Positions 1 through 9,245 of a DNA stretch of 63,693 bases are shown piece after piece (position 1 is the first letter of the stretch; every line of letters starts with the position of its first letter). The position numbers and the translations under genes are program-made. Under the pieces are notes generated by a model. The model did not search any database. It was not told the DNA's origin and saw only the letters and a program-made list of their open reading frames with translations. Source of the stretch: Rhodospirillaceae bacterium (GTDB lineage: Bacteria; Pseudomonadota; Alphaproteobacteria; Rhodospirillales; Casp-alpha2); contig NZAZ01000149.1 of NCBI GenBank assembly GCA_002686255.1, forward strand, positions 1-63,693, in the 5' to 3' direction.

Positions 1-1
1 A

Positions 2-1645
2 TCAGATATCCTCCGGCACCATCTTGATTGCGCCGCAAGGACATTCCGCCGCGCACATGGCGCAGCCCTTGCAGTAGTCGTACTTGAACTCGAAGCGCTT
101 GCCCGGCCCGAGCTTGGTAATAGCGTTGTCCGGGCATACCCCGTAGCAGTTGTCGCACTCGAAGCAGTTACCGCACGACATGCAGCGCCGCGCCTCGAAC
201 AAGGCGTTGCTCTCGTCGAGACCCCCCACCACCTCCGCGAAGCCGGTCTGCCGGCGGATGATCTCAAGGGTGGGCTGCACCGTGCGGTCGGCGTCCGAGT
301 AATACCAGGTGTTCAGCAAGTCCTCGGTGGCGATTTCGTGCTTCTCCGCGGGTACGCAGGTCTCCTCGCGTAGATAGGCATCAATGTTGCGCGCCGCTTT
401 CTTGCCGTGACCGATGGCTGTGGTGACCGTACGTTCGGACGGCACCATGTCGCCGCCGGCGAAGATGCCGGGGTGGCCGGTCATCATTTCGGAGTCGACC
501 AGGACGGTCCCCTGACTGATGGTGACGTCCGGGCAGCCCTCAAGAAGCCCGAGGTCCACGTCCTGGCCAAGCGCCAGTACCAGCACGTCGCCTTCGATGG
601 GTTCGTACTGTCCGGTGGCTTGCGGCCGGCCATTTTCCCCGGCGACCATTTTCTCCAGAGTGACGGATCGTCCATCCACCTGCTTGATGGTACGCAAGTT
701 GAGGAGTTCCACCTTTTCGAACAGGGCCTCGTCCACCTCGAACTCGTGGGCCGCCATTCGGTCTCGGTCCCTGCGCACGATGACCTTCGGCTTGAAGCCA
801 GTCAGGCGGGTCGCCGTGCGGGCAACGTCCATGGCGGTATTGCCACCGCCGTAAACCACCACTTGGCCTCGGAGATGGGTCGGCTTATCGAGTTCCAGAT
901 CGCGCAGCACGGTGATCCCCTCGAGAACTGGCATTTCACCCGTAACCGGAATATCCAGACCCCTGGGAGAGTGCGCGCCGACGGCCAGAAACGCAGCGTC
1001 GAACTGCCCCTCCTTCATGGACGACTGGACGTCTTCCACCATCGTGTCGAGCACGATCTTGACGCCCATCTCCTCGATGCGGGCAATCTCCGCGTTGAGT
1101 TTCTCGCGCGGTAGCCGGTATTTCGGAATGCTCCAGCGCAGCATCCCGCCGGCTTTGGGAGTGGACTCGAAAATGGTGACCTCGTGGCCGAACCGCCTCA
1201 GGTGGTAGGCGGCCGAAAGTCCCCCGGGACCGGCGCCGACCACCATGACGTGCTTGCCGGTGGGCTCCCCGACGGGCACCGTCCAGCCGTATTTGATGCC
1301 CTGATTGCCGAGAAAACGCTCGACGGAAATTATGCCCACGGCTTCATCGAGAGCCGCGCGGTTGCAAGCGCCCTCGCAAGGGTGGTAACAGACGCGGCCC
1401 ATGACGGTGGGCAGCGGATTGTCCTCCATGATCTGGCGCCAAGCCGCTTCGTAATCCCCCTCTTCGGCATAGCCGAGCCACGCCTGAATGTTCTCGCCGG
1501 CCGGACAGGCGTGATTGCACGGGGGCAAACGATCCAGGTAGACCGGGCGCTCGGTTCGCCAGGTGCCCGTCTTGTTAAGCAGGCTGCTGCCGACATCAAG
1601 GGTGATGGCGAAAGGCTTAGATTGCAGAATGGAGTCGGGCCTCAT
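2..1645 (-). CDS. GltD-like FAD/NAD(P) oxidoreductase fused to a 2[4Fe-4S] ferredoxin; electron-transfer subunit of a 2-oxoacid oxidoreductase
   Basis: The 547-residue product has an N-terminal GltD-type Fe-S region (C43, C47, C86, C90, C94), an FAD-binding GAGPGG near residue 137 and an NAD(P)-binding GGGNTAMDVA near 265. The last 65 residues hold two ferredoxin clusters (CMSCGNCFECDNC, then CKGCAMCAAECPCG). Its ATG overlaps the stop of the beta subunit (ATGA), so it is the last gene of the oxidoreductase operon. By family it should move electrons from the oxidoreductase to NAD(P)+. This resembles the epsilon plus delta subunits of NADH-dependent phenylglyoxylate dehydrogenase in one chain. 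The gene ends two bases inside the window edge and is complete. The role is inferred from domains and context. Confidence 0.85.
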   Translation of the reverse strand: MRPDSILQSKPFAITLDVGSSLLNKTGTWRTERPVYLDRLPPCNHACPAGENIQAWLGYAEEGDYEAAWRQIMEDNPLPTVMGRVCYHPCEGACNRAALDEAVGIISVERFLGNQGIKYGWTVPVGEPTGKHVMVVGAGPGGLSAAYHLRRFGHEVTIFESTPKAGGMLRWSIPKYRLPREKLNAEIARIEEMGVKIVLDTMVEDVQSSMKEGQFDAAFLAVGAHSPRGLDIPVTGEMPVLEGITVLRDLELDKPTHLRGQVVVYGGGNTAMDVARTATRLTGFKPKVIVRRDRDRMAAHEFEVDEALFEKVELLNLRTIKQVDGRSVTLEKMVAGENGRPQATGQYEPIEGDVLVLALGQDVDLGLLEGCPDVTISQGTVLVDSEMMTGHPGIFAGGDMVPSERTVTTAIGHGKKAARNIDAYLREETCVPAEKHEIATEDLLNTWYYSDADRTVQPTLEIIRRQTGFAEVVGGLDESNALFEARRCMSCGNCFECDNCYGVCPDNAITKLGPGKRFEFKYDYCKGCAMCAAECPCGAIKMVPEDI

Positions 1646-2661
1646 GCCTCACCACCTCCCGAGGACAAAAGGTTAAATCGCTTGATGTTCCTGTCGGCGA
1701 CGGCCTGCAGTGCCTCCAGCTGGGCTTCGTTTCCTTTTTTGAACACGTGCGCAAAGCGCCGTTGCAGCTTGAGGTGCTCGCTGACCGGCTGCAAATGACG
1801 GATTTTTGTCACGCCCGTCAGCTCACCGTTTTCCGCCTCGAACAGGGGGAACATGCCGGACTCCACGGCGAAGCGCGCGATCTTGATCGTGTCGCCGGGC
1901 TTCGACCCCCAGCCCAAAGGACAGGGTACGTAGATCTCGATGTAGCGGGCGCCATGGAAGGACATCGCCTTCGACACTTTGTGCTCCAGATCGTGAAGGT
2001 CGTGCACCGAGGCCGTTGCCACATAGGGAATTTGGTGCGCCATGGCAATCAGCGGCACGTTCTTGCCGGTGCCGAAATCGTTACCCGGCTCCGGGCCCAC
2101 CGGCATGGTGGTCGCGGTGCGCGCGGCGCCCGGGGTGGCGCTTGACCGTTGCACCCCAGTGTTCATGTAGCCCTCATTATTGTAGCAGATGTAGAGAACA
2201 TCGTCGTTGCGGTCGAACATCCCGGACAGGCAACCGAAGCCGATGTCCGTGGTACCGCCATCGCCGCCCTGGGCGATCACTCGCACGTCCTCCCGCCCCT
2301 TGGCCCTCATGGCCGCCGCCACCCCAGCGCCCACCGCAGCGGCGTTGCCGAACAGCGAATGGATCCAGGGGATCGACCACGCGGTCTCGGGGTAGGGGGT
2401 CGTGAACACCTCCAGGCAGCCGGTCGCGTTGGCGGCGATCAACTGGTTGTTGGTGGCCCGCATCGCCGCGTCGATCGCGTAGCGCGCGCCCAGCGCCTCC
2501 CCACAGCCCTGGCACGCTCGGTGCCCAGAGTCCAGGGAATTGGATCGGTCAATGGTGCCCTGGGCAGTGCGGTGTTCTTCGTCCAGCAAGCGGTTGCCCA
2601 CCGTGAGGGTGCCGGTCTGATAGAACTTGACCTTTTGTTTGGTTTCCGAAATTTGCGCCAT
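1642..2661 (-). CDS. 2-oxoacid:acceptor oxidoreductase, beta subunit (TPP-binding)
   Basis: The 339-residue protein carries the TPP/Mg signature: GGDGGTTDIG around residue 132, followed by YNNEGYMNTG about 25 residues later. The CQGCG near residue 50 matches the Fe-S ligands of the PFOR beta subunit. With the alpha and gamma genes it forms the enzyme that decarboxylates a 2-oxoacid and loads it onto CoA. The gene starts 12 bases after alpha with a strong GGAAGGAG ribosome site and overlaps the downstream flavoprotein by 4 bases. The substrate cannot be read from sequence. Pyruvate is the likeliest given the D-lactate dehydrogenase in the same run of genes, while phenylglyoxylate-type substrates are the alternative from family resemblance. 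Confidence 0.88.
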   Translation of the reverse strand: MAQISETKQKVKFYQTGTLTVGNRLLDEEHRTAQGTIDRSNSLDSGHRACQGCGEALGARYAIDAAMRATNNQLIAANATGCLEVFTTPYPETAWSIPWIHSLFGNAAAVGAGVAAAMRAKGREDVRVIAQGGDGGTTDIGFGCLSGMFDRNDDVLYICYNNEGYMNTGVQRSSATPGAARTATTMPVGPEPGNDFGTGKNVPLIAMAHQIPYVATASVHDLHDLEHKVSKAMSFHGARYIEIYVPCPLGWGSKPGDTIKIARFAVESGMFPLFEAENGELTGVTKIRHLQPVSEHLKLQRRFAHVFKKGNEAQLEALQAVADRNIKRFNLLSSGGGEA

Positions 2662-2673
2662 GACTCCTTCCTT

Positions 2674-3930
2674 TCATATGGCTTTGGCAGTGGCGACGAT
2701 ACCGACATCGTGGAGGACGTTTTCCGCGATGGAGCCTGAGCGTCGCTCAGCCTTTTCGCGTTCGAGCTCTCGGTTGACGATTTCCATGTGGATGTCATGA
2801 AAGTGCGGTTCCTCGAGCTGGTCGCTGACGCCCTTGTCGAACATCCGGCGCAGATTCGCGCGGGTGATGGGACGTCCGCCAAGCCCGCCGATGACGGAAT
2901 CAACCTTTATCGCGAAATCCTGCAACGCCATACGCAGGTTCATGGCGACAATTCCGCCCATGCCGACGGCGACACTCTTCTCGAAGACGATCACGCGCTT
3001 GGCGTCCTTCAGCGCCTCGCGTAGTGCCTCCCTCGGGAATGGGCGGAAGGAGCGGATGGTGAGCGCACCGATGGACACGCCGTCCGCACGCATGTCGGCC
3101 AGGACCTCTTTCATGGTCCCGATCACCGAGCCCATGGTGACGACCACGGTTTCGGCGCCTTCGGCCTCGTAGGATTTAATGAGTCCGCCGGAATCACGAC
3201 CGAAGATCGCTTCAAACTCGGCCGCCTGCTTAGGGATGAGCTCAAGCGCTTCAAGCTGCTTGTGGTGTGCGAGATAGCGGACCTCGGTGAACGCTTCGGG
3301 CCCGACCATCGCGCCCATGGAAAGGGGTGCGGCGGGATCGAGCACTTGGCGCGGCTGGAACGGTGGGAGAAACTCGTCCACTTGGACCTGCTCGGGAATC
3401 TCCACCCGCTCGTAGGCATGGGTGAGGATGAACCCGTCCATGCACACCATCACCGGCATGCTCAGTTCCTCGGCCAGCTTGAAGGCCTGGATATGAATGT
3501 CGATGGCCTCCTGATTGGTCTCGGCGAAAAGCTGGAGCCAGCCGGAGTCACGCGCCGACATGGAATCGCCCCAGTCGTTCCAAATGTTGATCGGTGCCCC
3601 GATGGCCCGGTTGCCGACGGTCATCACGATCGGTAAACCCATGCCCGAAGCGTTATAAACCGCCTCCATCATGAACAGCATTCCCTGACTGGAAGTTGCC
3701 GTGTAGCTGCGCGCACCGGCGGCCGACGAACCGATACAGGCGCTGAGCGCGCCGAACTCGGACTCTACCAGCATAAACTGACAATTCTCGATCCCGCCCG
3801 CCTTCACCATGGCGCCCAGGTCCTCAACGATGTGGGTCTGGGGCGTGATGGGGTAGGCGGAGATCACTTCCGGCCGACAGAGCGCGATCGCCTCGGCGAC
3901 CGCGTGAGAGCCTTCGACTTGTTTCAGCAT
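2674..3930 (-). CDS. 2-oxoacid:acceptor oxidoreductase, alpha subunit
   Basis: The 418-residue protein begins with a PorA-type N-terminus (AYPITPQTHIVEDL near residue 25), the pyrimidine-binding half of the TPP site. It also has the transketolase C-terminal-like segment (TIRSFRPFPREALREAL near residue 290). It is the same size as alpha subunits of four-subunit pyruvate or phenylglyoxylate oxidoreductases rather than the single-chain NifJ type. The start is preceded by GGGAGA at 9 bases. It lies 22 bases after the gamma gene and 12 before beta, consistent with one transcript. Confidence 0.88.
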   Translation of the reverse strand: MLKQVEGSHAVAEAIALCRPEVISAYPITPQTHIVEDLGAMVKAGGIENCQFMLVESEFGALSACIGSSAAGARSYTATSSQGMLFMMEAVYNASGMGLPIVMTVGNRAIGAPINIWNDWGDSMSARDSGWLQLFAETNQEAIDIHIQAFKLAEELSMPVMVCMDGFILTHAYERVEIPEQVQVDEFLPPFQPRQVLDPAAPLSMGAMVGPEAFTEVRYLAHHKQLEALELIPKQAAEFEAIFGRDSGGLIKSYEAEGAETVVVTMGSVIGTMKEVLADMRADGVSIGALTIRSFRPFPREALREALKDAKRVIVFEKSVAVGMGGIVAMNLRMALQDFAIKVDSVIGGLGGRPITRANLRRMFDKGVSDQLEEPHFHDIHMEIVNRELEREKAERRSGSIAENVLHDVGIVATAKAI

Positions 3931-3952
3931 GACAAGATTCTCCCTTTTCCAT

Positions 3953-4513
3953 TCAATCCGTGACCGCAGCGTCGTATGCCGCTTGGGCCGCGGCGATGTT
4001 CATCTCACCCACCTTGCCGGGAAATTTCCGCTCGATGGCTTTGAACACGGAATCGATCCGGACGACATCGCTCATGGCGGTAAACGCCCCCAGAAGGACC
4101 GTGTTGGGTGTCGGACGCTTCAGATGGTGCATTGCCAGTTCCGTCGCGGGCACCGCAGCGACGTGGCCGGCGGGGAGTTTTTCAACCGCCTCGGCAACAC
4201 CGAGTTCCTCCATGCTTTTCGTGGTGTTGACGAGCAGGTATCCATCTTCCCGAAGACCGGCGAATATGTCGATGGCGGAGAACAAGGTGGGGTCTTGGAC
4301 GATCAATAAATTCGGCTCCAGTACCGGCTCGCGCAATTCGATCTCCTTGTCGTCGATTCGAACGTAGGCGACGACCGGCGCCCCCATGCGTTCGGAGCCG
4401 AAACTCGGCACCGCCTGGGAGTGCTTGCCCTCCTCGAAAGCGGCGACCGACAGCATCTCTGCCGCCGAAACCACGCCTTGGCCGCCACGGCCATGAATGC
4501 GTACCTGAAACAT
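3953..4513 (-). CDS. 2-oxoacid:acceptor oxidoreductase, gamma subunit
   Basis: The 186-residue protein is a PorG/IorB-type catalytic gamma domain. The N-terminus FQVRIHGRGGQGVVSAAEML is the family hallmark, and SFGSERMGAPVVAYVRI follows at about residue 40. It supplies the CoA-interacting domain of the heteromeric oxidoreductase. It is the first of the four oxidoreductase genes, with a purine-rich GAGGGGGA ribosome site 9 bases before the ATG. About 90 bases separate it from the short usp gene upstream, with no terminator visible, so it is probably co-transcribed with the dehydrogenase and transporter genes. Confidence 0.87.
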   Translation of the reverse strand: MFQVRIHGRGGQGVVSAAEMLSVAAFEEGKHSQAVPSFGSERMGAPVVAYVRIDDKEIELREPVLEPNLLIVQDPTLFSAIDIFAGLREDGYLLVNTTKSMEELGVAEAVEKLPAGHVAAVPATELAMHHLKRPTPNTVLLGAFTAMSDVVRIDSVFKAIERKFPGKVGEMNIAAAQAAYDAAVTD

Positions 4514-4603
4514 CTCAGTGGTCCCCCTCTTTCAATCGAATCATTTCGCTGCGGGATGGTCGATTTTTTCGCTCATACACTCCGTCAATACGTAGCCGCA
4601 TGA

Positions 4604-4933
4604 TCATGCCTCCACGATCCTGATCTCCGGCATGTCGCCCTTCCCGCGAGGATCACTTGCAAGTTCCTCCTCGCAGAATCGGACCAGACGCTCATGGATC
4701 TGATCGCGGAGTCTCGGGACTCCTTCGCGGCGCAAAGACTCCGTGCTCCCAACGCCCCCGTGCAGGAACTGATCGATCACGTGCCTCGCATGACGGCTTA
4801 AGGGCTCCAGAACATGCAGCAAAACGATCTTTACCCCTTGCGCCCGCGCCAAGCTTGCGACGTAGCGCAGCACTGTCGGCCCTTGGAGGCCGAGATCGGT
4901 GGGATAAAGAATGGTGTTGATCTCCAGTAACAT
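4604..4933 (-). CDS. Short universal stress protein (UspA fold), C-terminally truncated
   Basis: The 109-residue product starts with the UspA pattern (INTILYPTDLG, then YVASLARAQGVKIVLLHVLE). UspA domains normally run to about 140-150 residues and end with the nucleotide-binding G-x2-G-x9-G(S/T) motif, which is absent here. No continuation was found in another frame within the 90 bases before the gamma gene. It is either a degenerate copy or a short variant unable to bind ATP in the usual way. It sits 23 bases after the dehydrogenase stop, inside the same directional run. Confidence 0.65.
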   Translation of the reverse strand: MLLEINTILYPTDLGLQGPTVLRYVASLARAQGVKIVLLHVLEPLSRHARHVIDQFLHGGVGSTESLRREGVPRLRDQIHERLVRFCEEELASDPRGKGDMPEIRIVEA

Positions 4934-4956
4934 GCTTCATGCCTCCTTCAGGTGCC

Positions 4957-7821
4957 TCACTCGTCGAGTTCGCGTTCAGAGAGCGGCACCCTAGGCTCGC
5001 TGCATCGGTCAAGCAGATAGACGATCGATCGGTAGTACCGTCCACTGTGATACGAGAGGCCGATCTCGCAGGTGCGGCTGGTCGAGTAGCCGGCCACGCA
5101 ATCGTCGCTCAGGGATGGCCGCAAATTGCGAACGGCGCTCTCGTTGAGCTCCGGCACGGTGAAGCCCTTGTCGCCGGCCCAGCCGCAGCACGGAACGTCA
5201 TCGGGTACGATAAACCGGGCTGCGCACGTTTCGGCGATGCTTTGCAGCTTGTCTACCAGCCCCATCTTGCGTGTGCTGCACGTCGGATGAAGCGCCACGA
5301 CGTCGGGTAGTTTCCGGAACGCAAGTCGCTCCAACAAGAAATCATGGACGAACTCGGTGATATCGAGGAGCCGGAGGTTCGCCTCGAGGTTCTGCTTCAT
5401 GCGGTACGCGCAAGGACTGGTATCGAACACAATGGGGTCCTGCCCGTTACGGCTGGCTTCCCGCAAGGCCTGTTCGGTCATGCGCAGTTTGGCATCGGCC
5501 TGGGAGAAAGCACCTTTGCTCTCAAACGGCATTCCGCAGCAAAGCCGATCACAATCGTTTGGATAGACCACAGCGTAACCCGCCTTGCGCAACAGTCCTT
5601 CAAACTTGAGCGGTAAGGGCTCGTGCTCAGGGTCGCCCCTGGCCGGTCCCATGGTGCGGCTGGCGCAACTGGGGAAATAAACGACGTGTGGGTTCTCCGA
5701 GTCATGGCGCATGTCTTGCTCCGGCAACCTGGTCGCGCTCAGCATGCTCGGCATGTACGGGTTCCACAGCGGGATGCGGTTTCCCGAGAGTTTGCGCGCG
5801 CTGCGCGCGAGACCTTGCATCACCGAAGCGCCCAGTACGGCGTGCACCAGGTCGGCGGCACCCAAGCCCAGACGTGTCGCCGTCAAGACCGCACCGAATT
5901 GGTTGGCCGCCAAGTCGGCTACCTTGATTGCAGTGGCGCCCATCTTGCGTCCGCGCAGGACCTTCATCATCCGCCCGGTGTCGATTGCGACCGGACAGGC
6001 CATCGAACAAAGGCCATCACCGGCGCAGGTGTCGATACCTTGGTACTGGTAAAGCTCGCGGAGCGATTTCTCGCGCTCCGGATCTTCCCCGGAGGCCTCG
6101 AGGCGCGCGATCTCTCGCAGGCCCACGATGCGTTGGCGAGGCGTCAGGCTGAGGGCGCGCGATGGACAGGTCGGTTCGCAGAATCCGCACTCGATGCATT
6201 TGTCCACCAGCGGGTCAACTGGAAACAAAGGTTTGAGATTCTTGATATGTATGTGTGGATCGTTGTTGAGTATGACGCCGGGATTGAGGATGTTGTCCGG
6301 ATCGAACATGGCCTTGATTTTGCGCATTAATCTGTAAGCTTCCGGTCCCCACTCGAGTTCCACGAAGGGCGCCATGTTGCGCCCGGTGCTGTGCTCTCCC
6401 TTCAAGGAACCGTCATATTTCTCGACCACCATGTCACAGACGTCGTCCATGAAGCGGCGGTAGCGATCGACCTCCTCTGGTGTTCCGAAGTCCTGGGTGA
6501 ATACAAAGTGGAGGTTGCCTTCCAGGGCGTGGCCGAAAATGATAGCGTCGTCGTATGCGTGCTTCCTGAACAAGGCCTGCAGATCGAGAGTCGCCGACGC
6601 CAGCTTAGGCACTTGGAACGCGACGTCTTCGATGATGACCGTGGTACCGGTCTCGCGCATCGCACCCACCGATGGGAACAGACCCTTGCGGACGTTCCAG
6701 AGGCGCGTGTATTCCTCGACCTGGTCCGTGAACTGCACGGGATACAGGGTGGCCACGCCGGCGATGGCGGAGCGGATGTTGTCGACCTGGAGGCTGAGGG
6801 TATCGCCGTCGGCGGCGCGGGTTTCGATCAGCAGCGCCGCCGCATCCTCGGACAGCTCTTTGAGGTGGTCGGGCATGCCGGGCTGAGTCTCCACCGAATG
6901 AATCGCGGCGCGATCCATCAGCTCCACCGCCGCGACCGGTTCGCACTTCAGGATGGCGACGGCGTCGCAGGCTGTCTTGACATCCGGGAAAAATATTAGG
7001 GCGCTGGCCTTGTGGGGGTGTTCCTCGACCGTCCGGTAGGTGATCTCGGCGATGAAACCGAGCGTCCCCTCCGAGCCGATCATCAGGTGTTGCAGGATGT
7101 CGACGGGATCGTCGAAATCGACCAGGGCGTTGAGGCTGTAACCGTTGGTGTTCTTGATCTTGAACTTGGCTTTGATGCGTTGCGCCAGCGCGCGGTTTTG
7201 CTTCGTCTCGTGCGCAAGCCTGTCAATCTTTTCCAACAGTTCACCGTGGCTCTCGGCGAGGGCCCTGCGGCTGGCCTCATCGCCGGTGTCCAGCACGCTG
7301 CCGTCGGCAAGGATGACGCGCATGCTCACCAGGGTCCGGTAGCTGTTCTGGGCCGTCCCGCAGCACATGCCGCTCGCGTTGTTGGCGGCAATCCCACCGA
7401 TCTTTGCGGCATTGATAGAGGCTGGATCCGGCCCGATCTTTCGGCCGAACGGGGCAAGGTAGCGATTGGCCTGCCCGCCGATCACACCCGGCTGTAGACG
7501 GATCTCCGAGGCATCCTCACTGATGGTGTGTCCGCGCCAGCCGTGTCCCAGCCGCAACAGAACAGAGTCCGTGATCGCCTGACCGGAAAGACTGGTACCC
7601 GCAGCGCGAAAGGTCACGGGTGTACAGTGCTTGCCTGCAAGCTCAAGGCTACGCACGACCTCGGACTCCTCGGCAACCTCGACGATCAGTTTCGGAATCA
7701 GCCGGTAGAAGCTCGCGTCGGTCCCGTAGGCGAGCGTCCGCAACGGATTGCTGATCAGACGCGAGGCCGGAATGTAGGCCTTGAGTTCCCGATAAAAGCT
7801 TTCGTAAGGTTGAGGGAGCAT
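4957..7821 (-). CDS. dld: FAD-linked D-lactate dehydrogenase-type oxidoreductase with Fe-S and CCG domains (Dld-II/YdiJ family)
   Basis: At 954 residues this is a three-part fusion. It has a PCMH-type FAD domain (AAGTSLSGQAI near residue 73, GGIAANNASGMCCG near 140) with its FAD-oxidase C domain. Two [4Fe-4S] motifs follow (CIECGFCEPTCPS near 540 and CAGDGLCSMACPV near 600), then a CCG heterodisulfide-reductase-like tail (CCGMPFESKG, HPTCSTRKMG, CCGWAGDKGF). This layout is known for respiratory D-lactate dehydrogenase Dld-II and for D-2-hydroxyglutarate dehydrogenase YdiJ. The predicted reaction is D-2-hydroxyacid to 2-oxoacid with electrons to quinone at the inner membrane. Lactate is favoured by the adjacent TRAP carrier, lutABC and the 2-oxoacid oxidoreductase. 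Confidence 0.85.
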   Translation of the reverse strand: MLPQPYESFYRELKAYIPASRLISNPLRTLAYGTDASFYRLIPKLIVEVAEESEVVRSLELAGKHCTPVTFRAAGTSLSGQAITDSVLLRLGHGWRGHTISEDASEIRLQPGVIGGQANRYLAPFGRKIGPDPASINAAKIGGIAANNASGMCCGTAQNSYRTLVSMRVILADGSVLDTGDEASRRALAESHGELLEKIDRLAHETKQNRALAQRIKAKFKIKNTNGYSLNALVDFDDPVDILQHLMIGSEGTLGFIAEITYRTVEEHPHKASALIFFPDVKTACDAVAILKCEPVAAVELMDRAAIHSVETQPGMPDHLKELSEDAAALLIETRAADGDTLSLQVDNIRSAIAGVATLYPVQFTDQVEEYTRLWNVRKGLFPSVGAMRETGTTVIIEDVAFQVPKLASATLDLQALFRKHAYDDAIIFGHALEGNLHFVFTQDFGTPEEVDRYRRFMDDVCDMVVEKYDGSLKGEHSTGRNMAPFVELEWGPEAYRLMRKIKAMFDPDNILNPGVILNNDPHIHIKNLKPLFPVDPLVDKCIECGFCEPTCPSRALSLTPRQRIVGLREIARLEASGEDPEREKSLRELYQYQGIDTCAGDGLCSMACPVAIDTGRMMKVLRGRKMGATAIKVADLAANQFGAVLTATRLGLGAADLVHAVLGASVMQGLARSARKLSGNRIPLWNPYMPSMLSATRLPEQDMRHDSENPHVVYFPSCASRTMGPARGDPEHEPLPLKFEGLLRKAGYAVVYPNDCDRLCCGMPFESKGAFSQADAKLRMTEQALREASRNGQDPIVFDTSPCAYRMKQNLEANLRLLDITEFVHDFLLERLAFRKLPDVVALHPTCSTRKMGLVDKLQSIAETCAARFIVPDDVPCCGWAGDKGFTVPELNESAVRNLRPSLSDDCVAGYSTSRTCEIGLSYHSGRYYRSIVYLLDRCSEPRVPLSERELDE

Positions 7822-7909
7822 CTGATGCGTTTCATAACCATATGACGATTGCTTTCACCGCGGCAACCGTTGTCATCGAACCTAAGTCACCTTCCCCACG
7901 TTTCGCGCC

Positions 7910-9154
7910 TCATTTCCGTCGCGCAGCAAGTATTTCCTTCTCCGGGCGCCAGATCTCCGGCCCTTTGAACTCCACAAGATCAGCGTAAATGGGAAAGGCG
8001 TAGTCGGGATCATCGGCCACCCGTCCGAAATAGGCCGAAGCACTCAACTGGTTGTCGATCTCGCGGAAGAAGAGTCGGCCGCGCGTGGTGTTGATGGTCA
8101 AACCCTTCATGGCGTCCTTAACCTTTTCCGTCTCAACGCTGCCGGCCTTTTCAATACCTTGTTTCAAGGCATAGACCCCGTCGTAAGACATCACGGCCCA
8201 ATCAGTGGGATACCGGTAAAAGTTGGAGAGGTAGTTATTGACAAAATCAGCCATCATGGGGACATCCAAGTGGGCAAAGAAGGGCGCCCGTGTCCTGCCA
8301 TATAGACCACGGCGGATGGTCTTGGCGTTCCTCATGAGCTCTGTGACGCTGATCAGACCACCGGGATTAGCGATTTTCATGAAGAACCGATATTCCCGGG
8401 CATCCCGCCTCCAAAGGGCGTTATCGGCGCCGGCGATGGAGGTGAGGACGAAATCCGGCTTCTCGGCCATGGCGGCCACCACAAAGGAATTGAACCGGGT
8501 TTGTCCGAGGCGGGGCCAGAATTCGGCGACCAACTCGATGTTGGGCGCCACCCGTTTCAGGAGCTCGACCTGGACCTGTTGACTGGAACGGCCCCAGGCA
8601 TAGTCTGAGGCGATGGTGGCGTACTTTGTCCAGCCATTTGCCACAGCCAACTTTGCCCCCCCTATGACCACGGCGTTGGACATCATGTAGGTGTTCGGGA
8701 CGACCGAGAATGTGTAGGGACTGGGGTTCAACTTGGTGATGTCTTCTGAATTACTGATTGTGGCGATCTGGAGCACCTTATATTCCCTGCATATGGGTTT
8801 TATGGCGAGGGAGGTGGCGCTCGAGTAAGTCCCGATCACGGCGCGTACTTTGTCTTTCTGTATCAGTTCCGTGACCACGGCCTCAGCGACCTCGGGCCTA
8901 GTCTGGGTATTTCTAATAAAGAGTTTGATCGGATGTTTTCCTAGCAAGCCTCCCTGGCCATTTATCTCGTTCACCGCGATCTCAATTCCCTCCACGGCCT
9001 CCTTGGAGTACGGTGCTCCCGTTCCAGTGAGACCCAGGACGACGCCGAGGTGATAAGGTTCTTCCGCAACGGCCGGGCCGGGCGCCACCAACGCTCCCAA
9101 CCACAGAGAGGTGGCTAATATTGCTGTGAGCTTCTGCCGATTGCTAACCCACAT
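7910..9154 (-). CDS. Periplasmic binding protein, branched-chain amino acid ABC type (LivJ/Peripla_BP_6), orphan
   Basis: The 414-residue protein has a signal peptide ending near AVAEEPYHLG, then LGVVLGLTGTGAPYSKEAVEGI and GQGGLLGKHPIKL, typical of LivJ-like type I periplasmic binding proteins. No ABC permease or ATPase gene occurs anywhere in the window. Instead the gene lies between the TRAP permease and the dehydrogenase on the same strand. It may capture a carboxylate for a distant ABC system or act as a sensor. The ligand cannot be read from the sequence. Confidence 0.82.
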   Translation of the reverse strand: MWVSNRQKLTAILATSLWLGALVAPGPAVAEEPYHLGVVLGLTGTGAPYSKEAVEGIEIAVNEINGQGGLLGKHPIKLFIRNTQTRPEVAEAVVTELIQKDKVRAVIGTYSSATSLAIKPICREYKVLQIATISNSEDITKLNPSPYTFSVVPNTYMMSNAVVIGGAKLAVANGWTKYATIASDYAWGRSSQQVQVELLKRVAPNIELVAEFWPRLGQTRFNSFVVAAMAEKPDFVLTSIAGADNALWRRDAREYRFFMKIANPGGLISVTELMRNAKTIRRGLYGRTRAPFFAHLDVPMMADFVNNYLSNFYRYPTDWAVMSYDGVYALKQGIEKAGSVETEKVKDAMKGLTINTTRGRLFFREIDNQLSASAYFGRVADDPDYAFPIYADLVEFKGPEIWRPEKEILAARRK

Positions 9155-9245
9155 GACGACGACCTTTCGTTGGCAGTAGGTTCGTACTGCTCTGAGCCAT
9201 CCTCGCTAAGTTCTTGTGGTTCATTGCTTAATTCCGAGGTCGAAG

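Noticed and set aside
4514..4603. 30-codon frame between the usp and gamma genes, starting at the usp stop (MIMRLRIDGVYERK)
   Set aside because: It does not restore the UspA C-terminal motif and resembles no known protein. Treated as intergenic.
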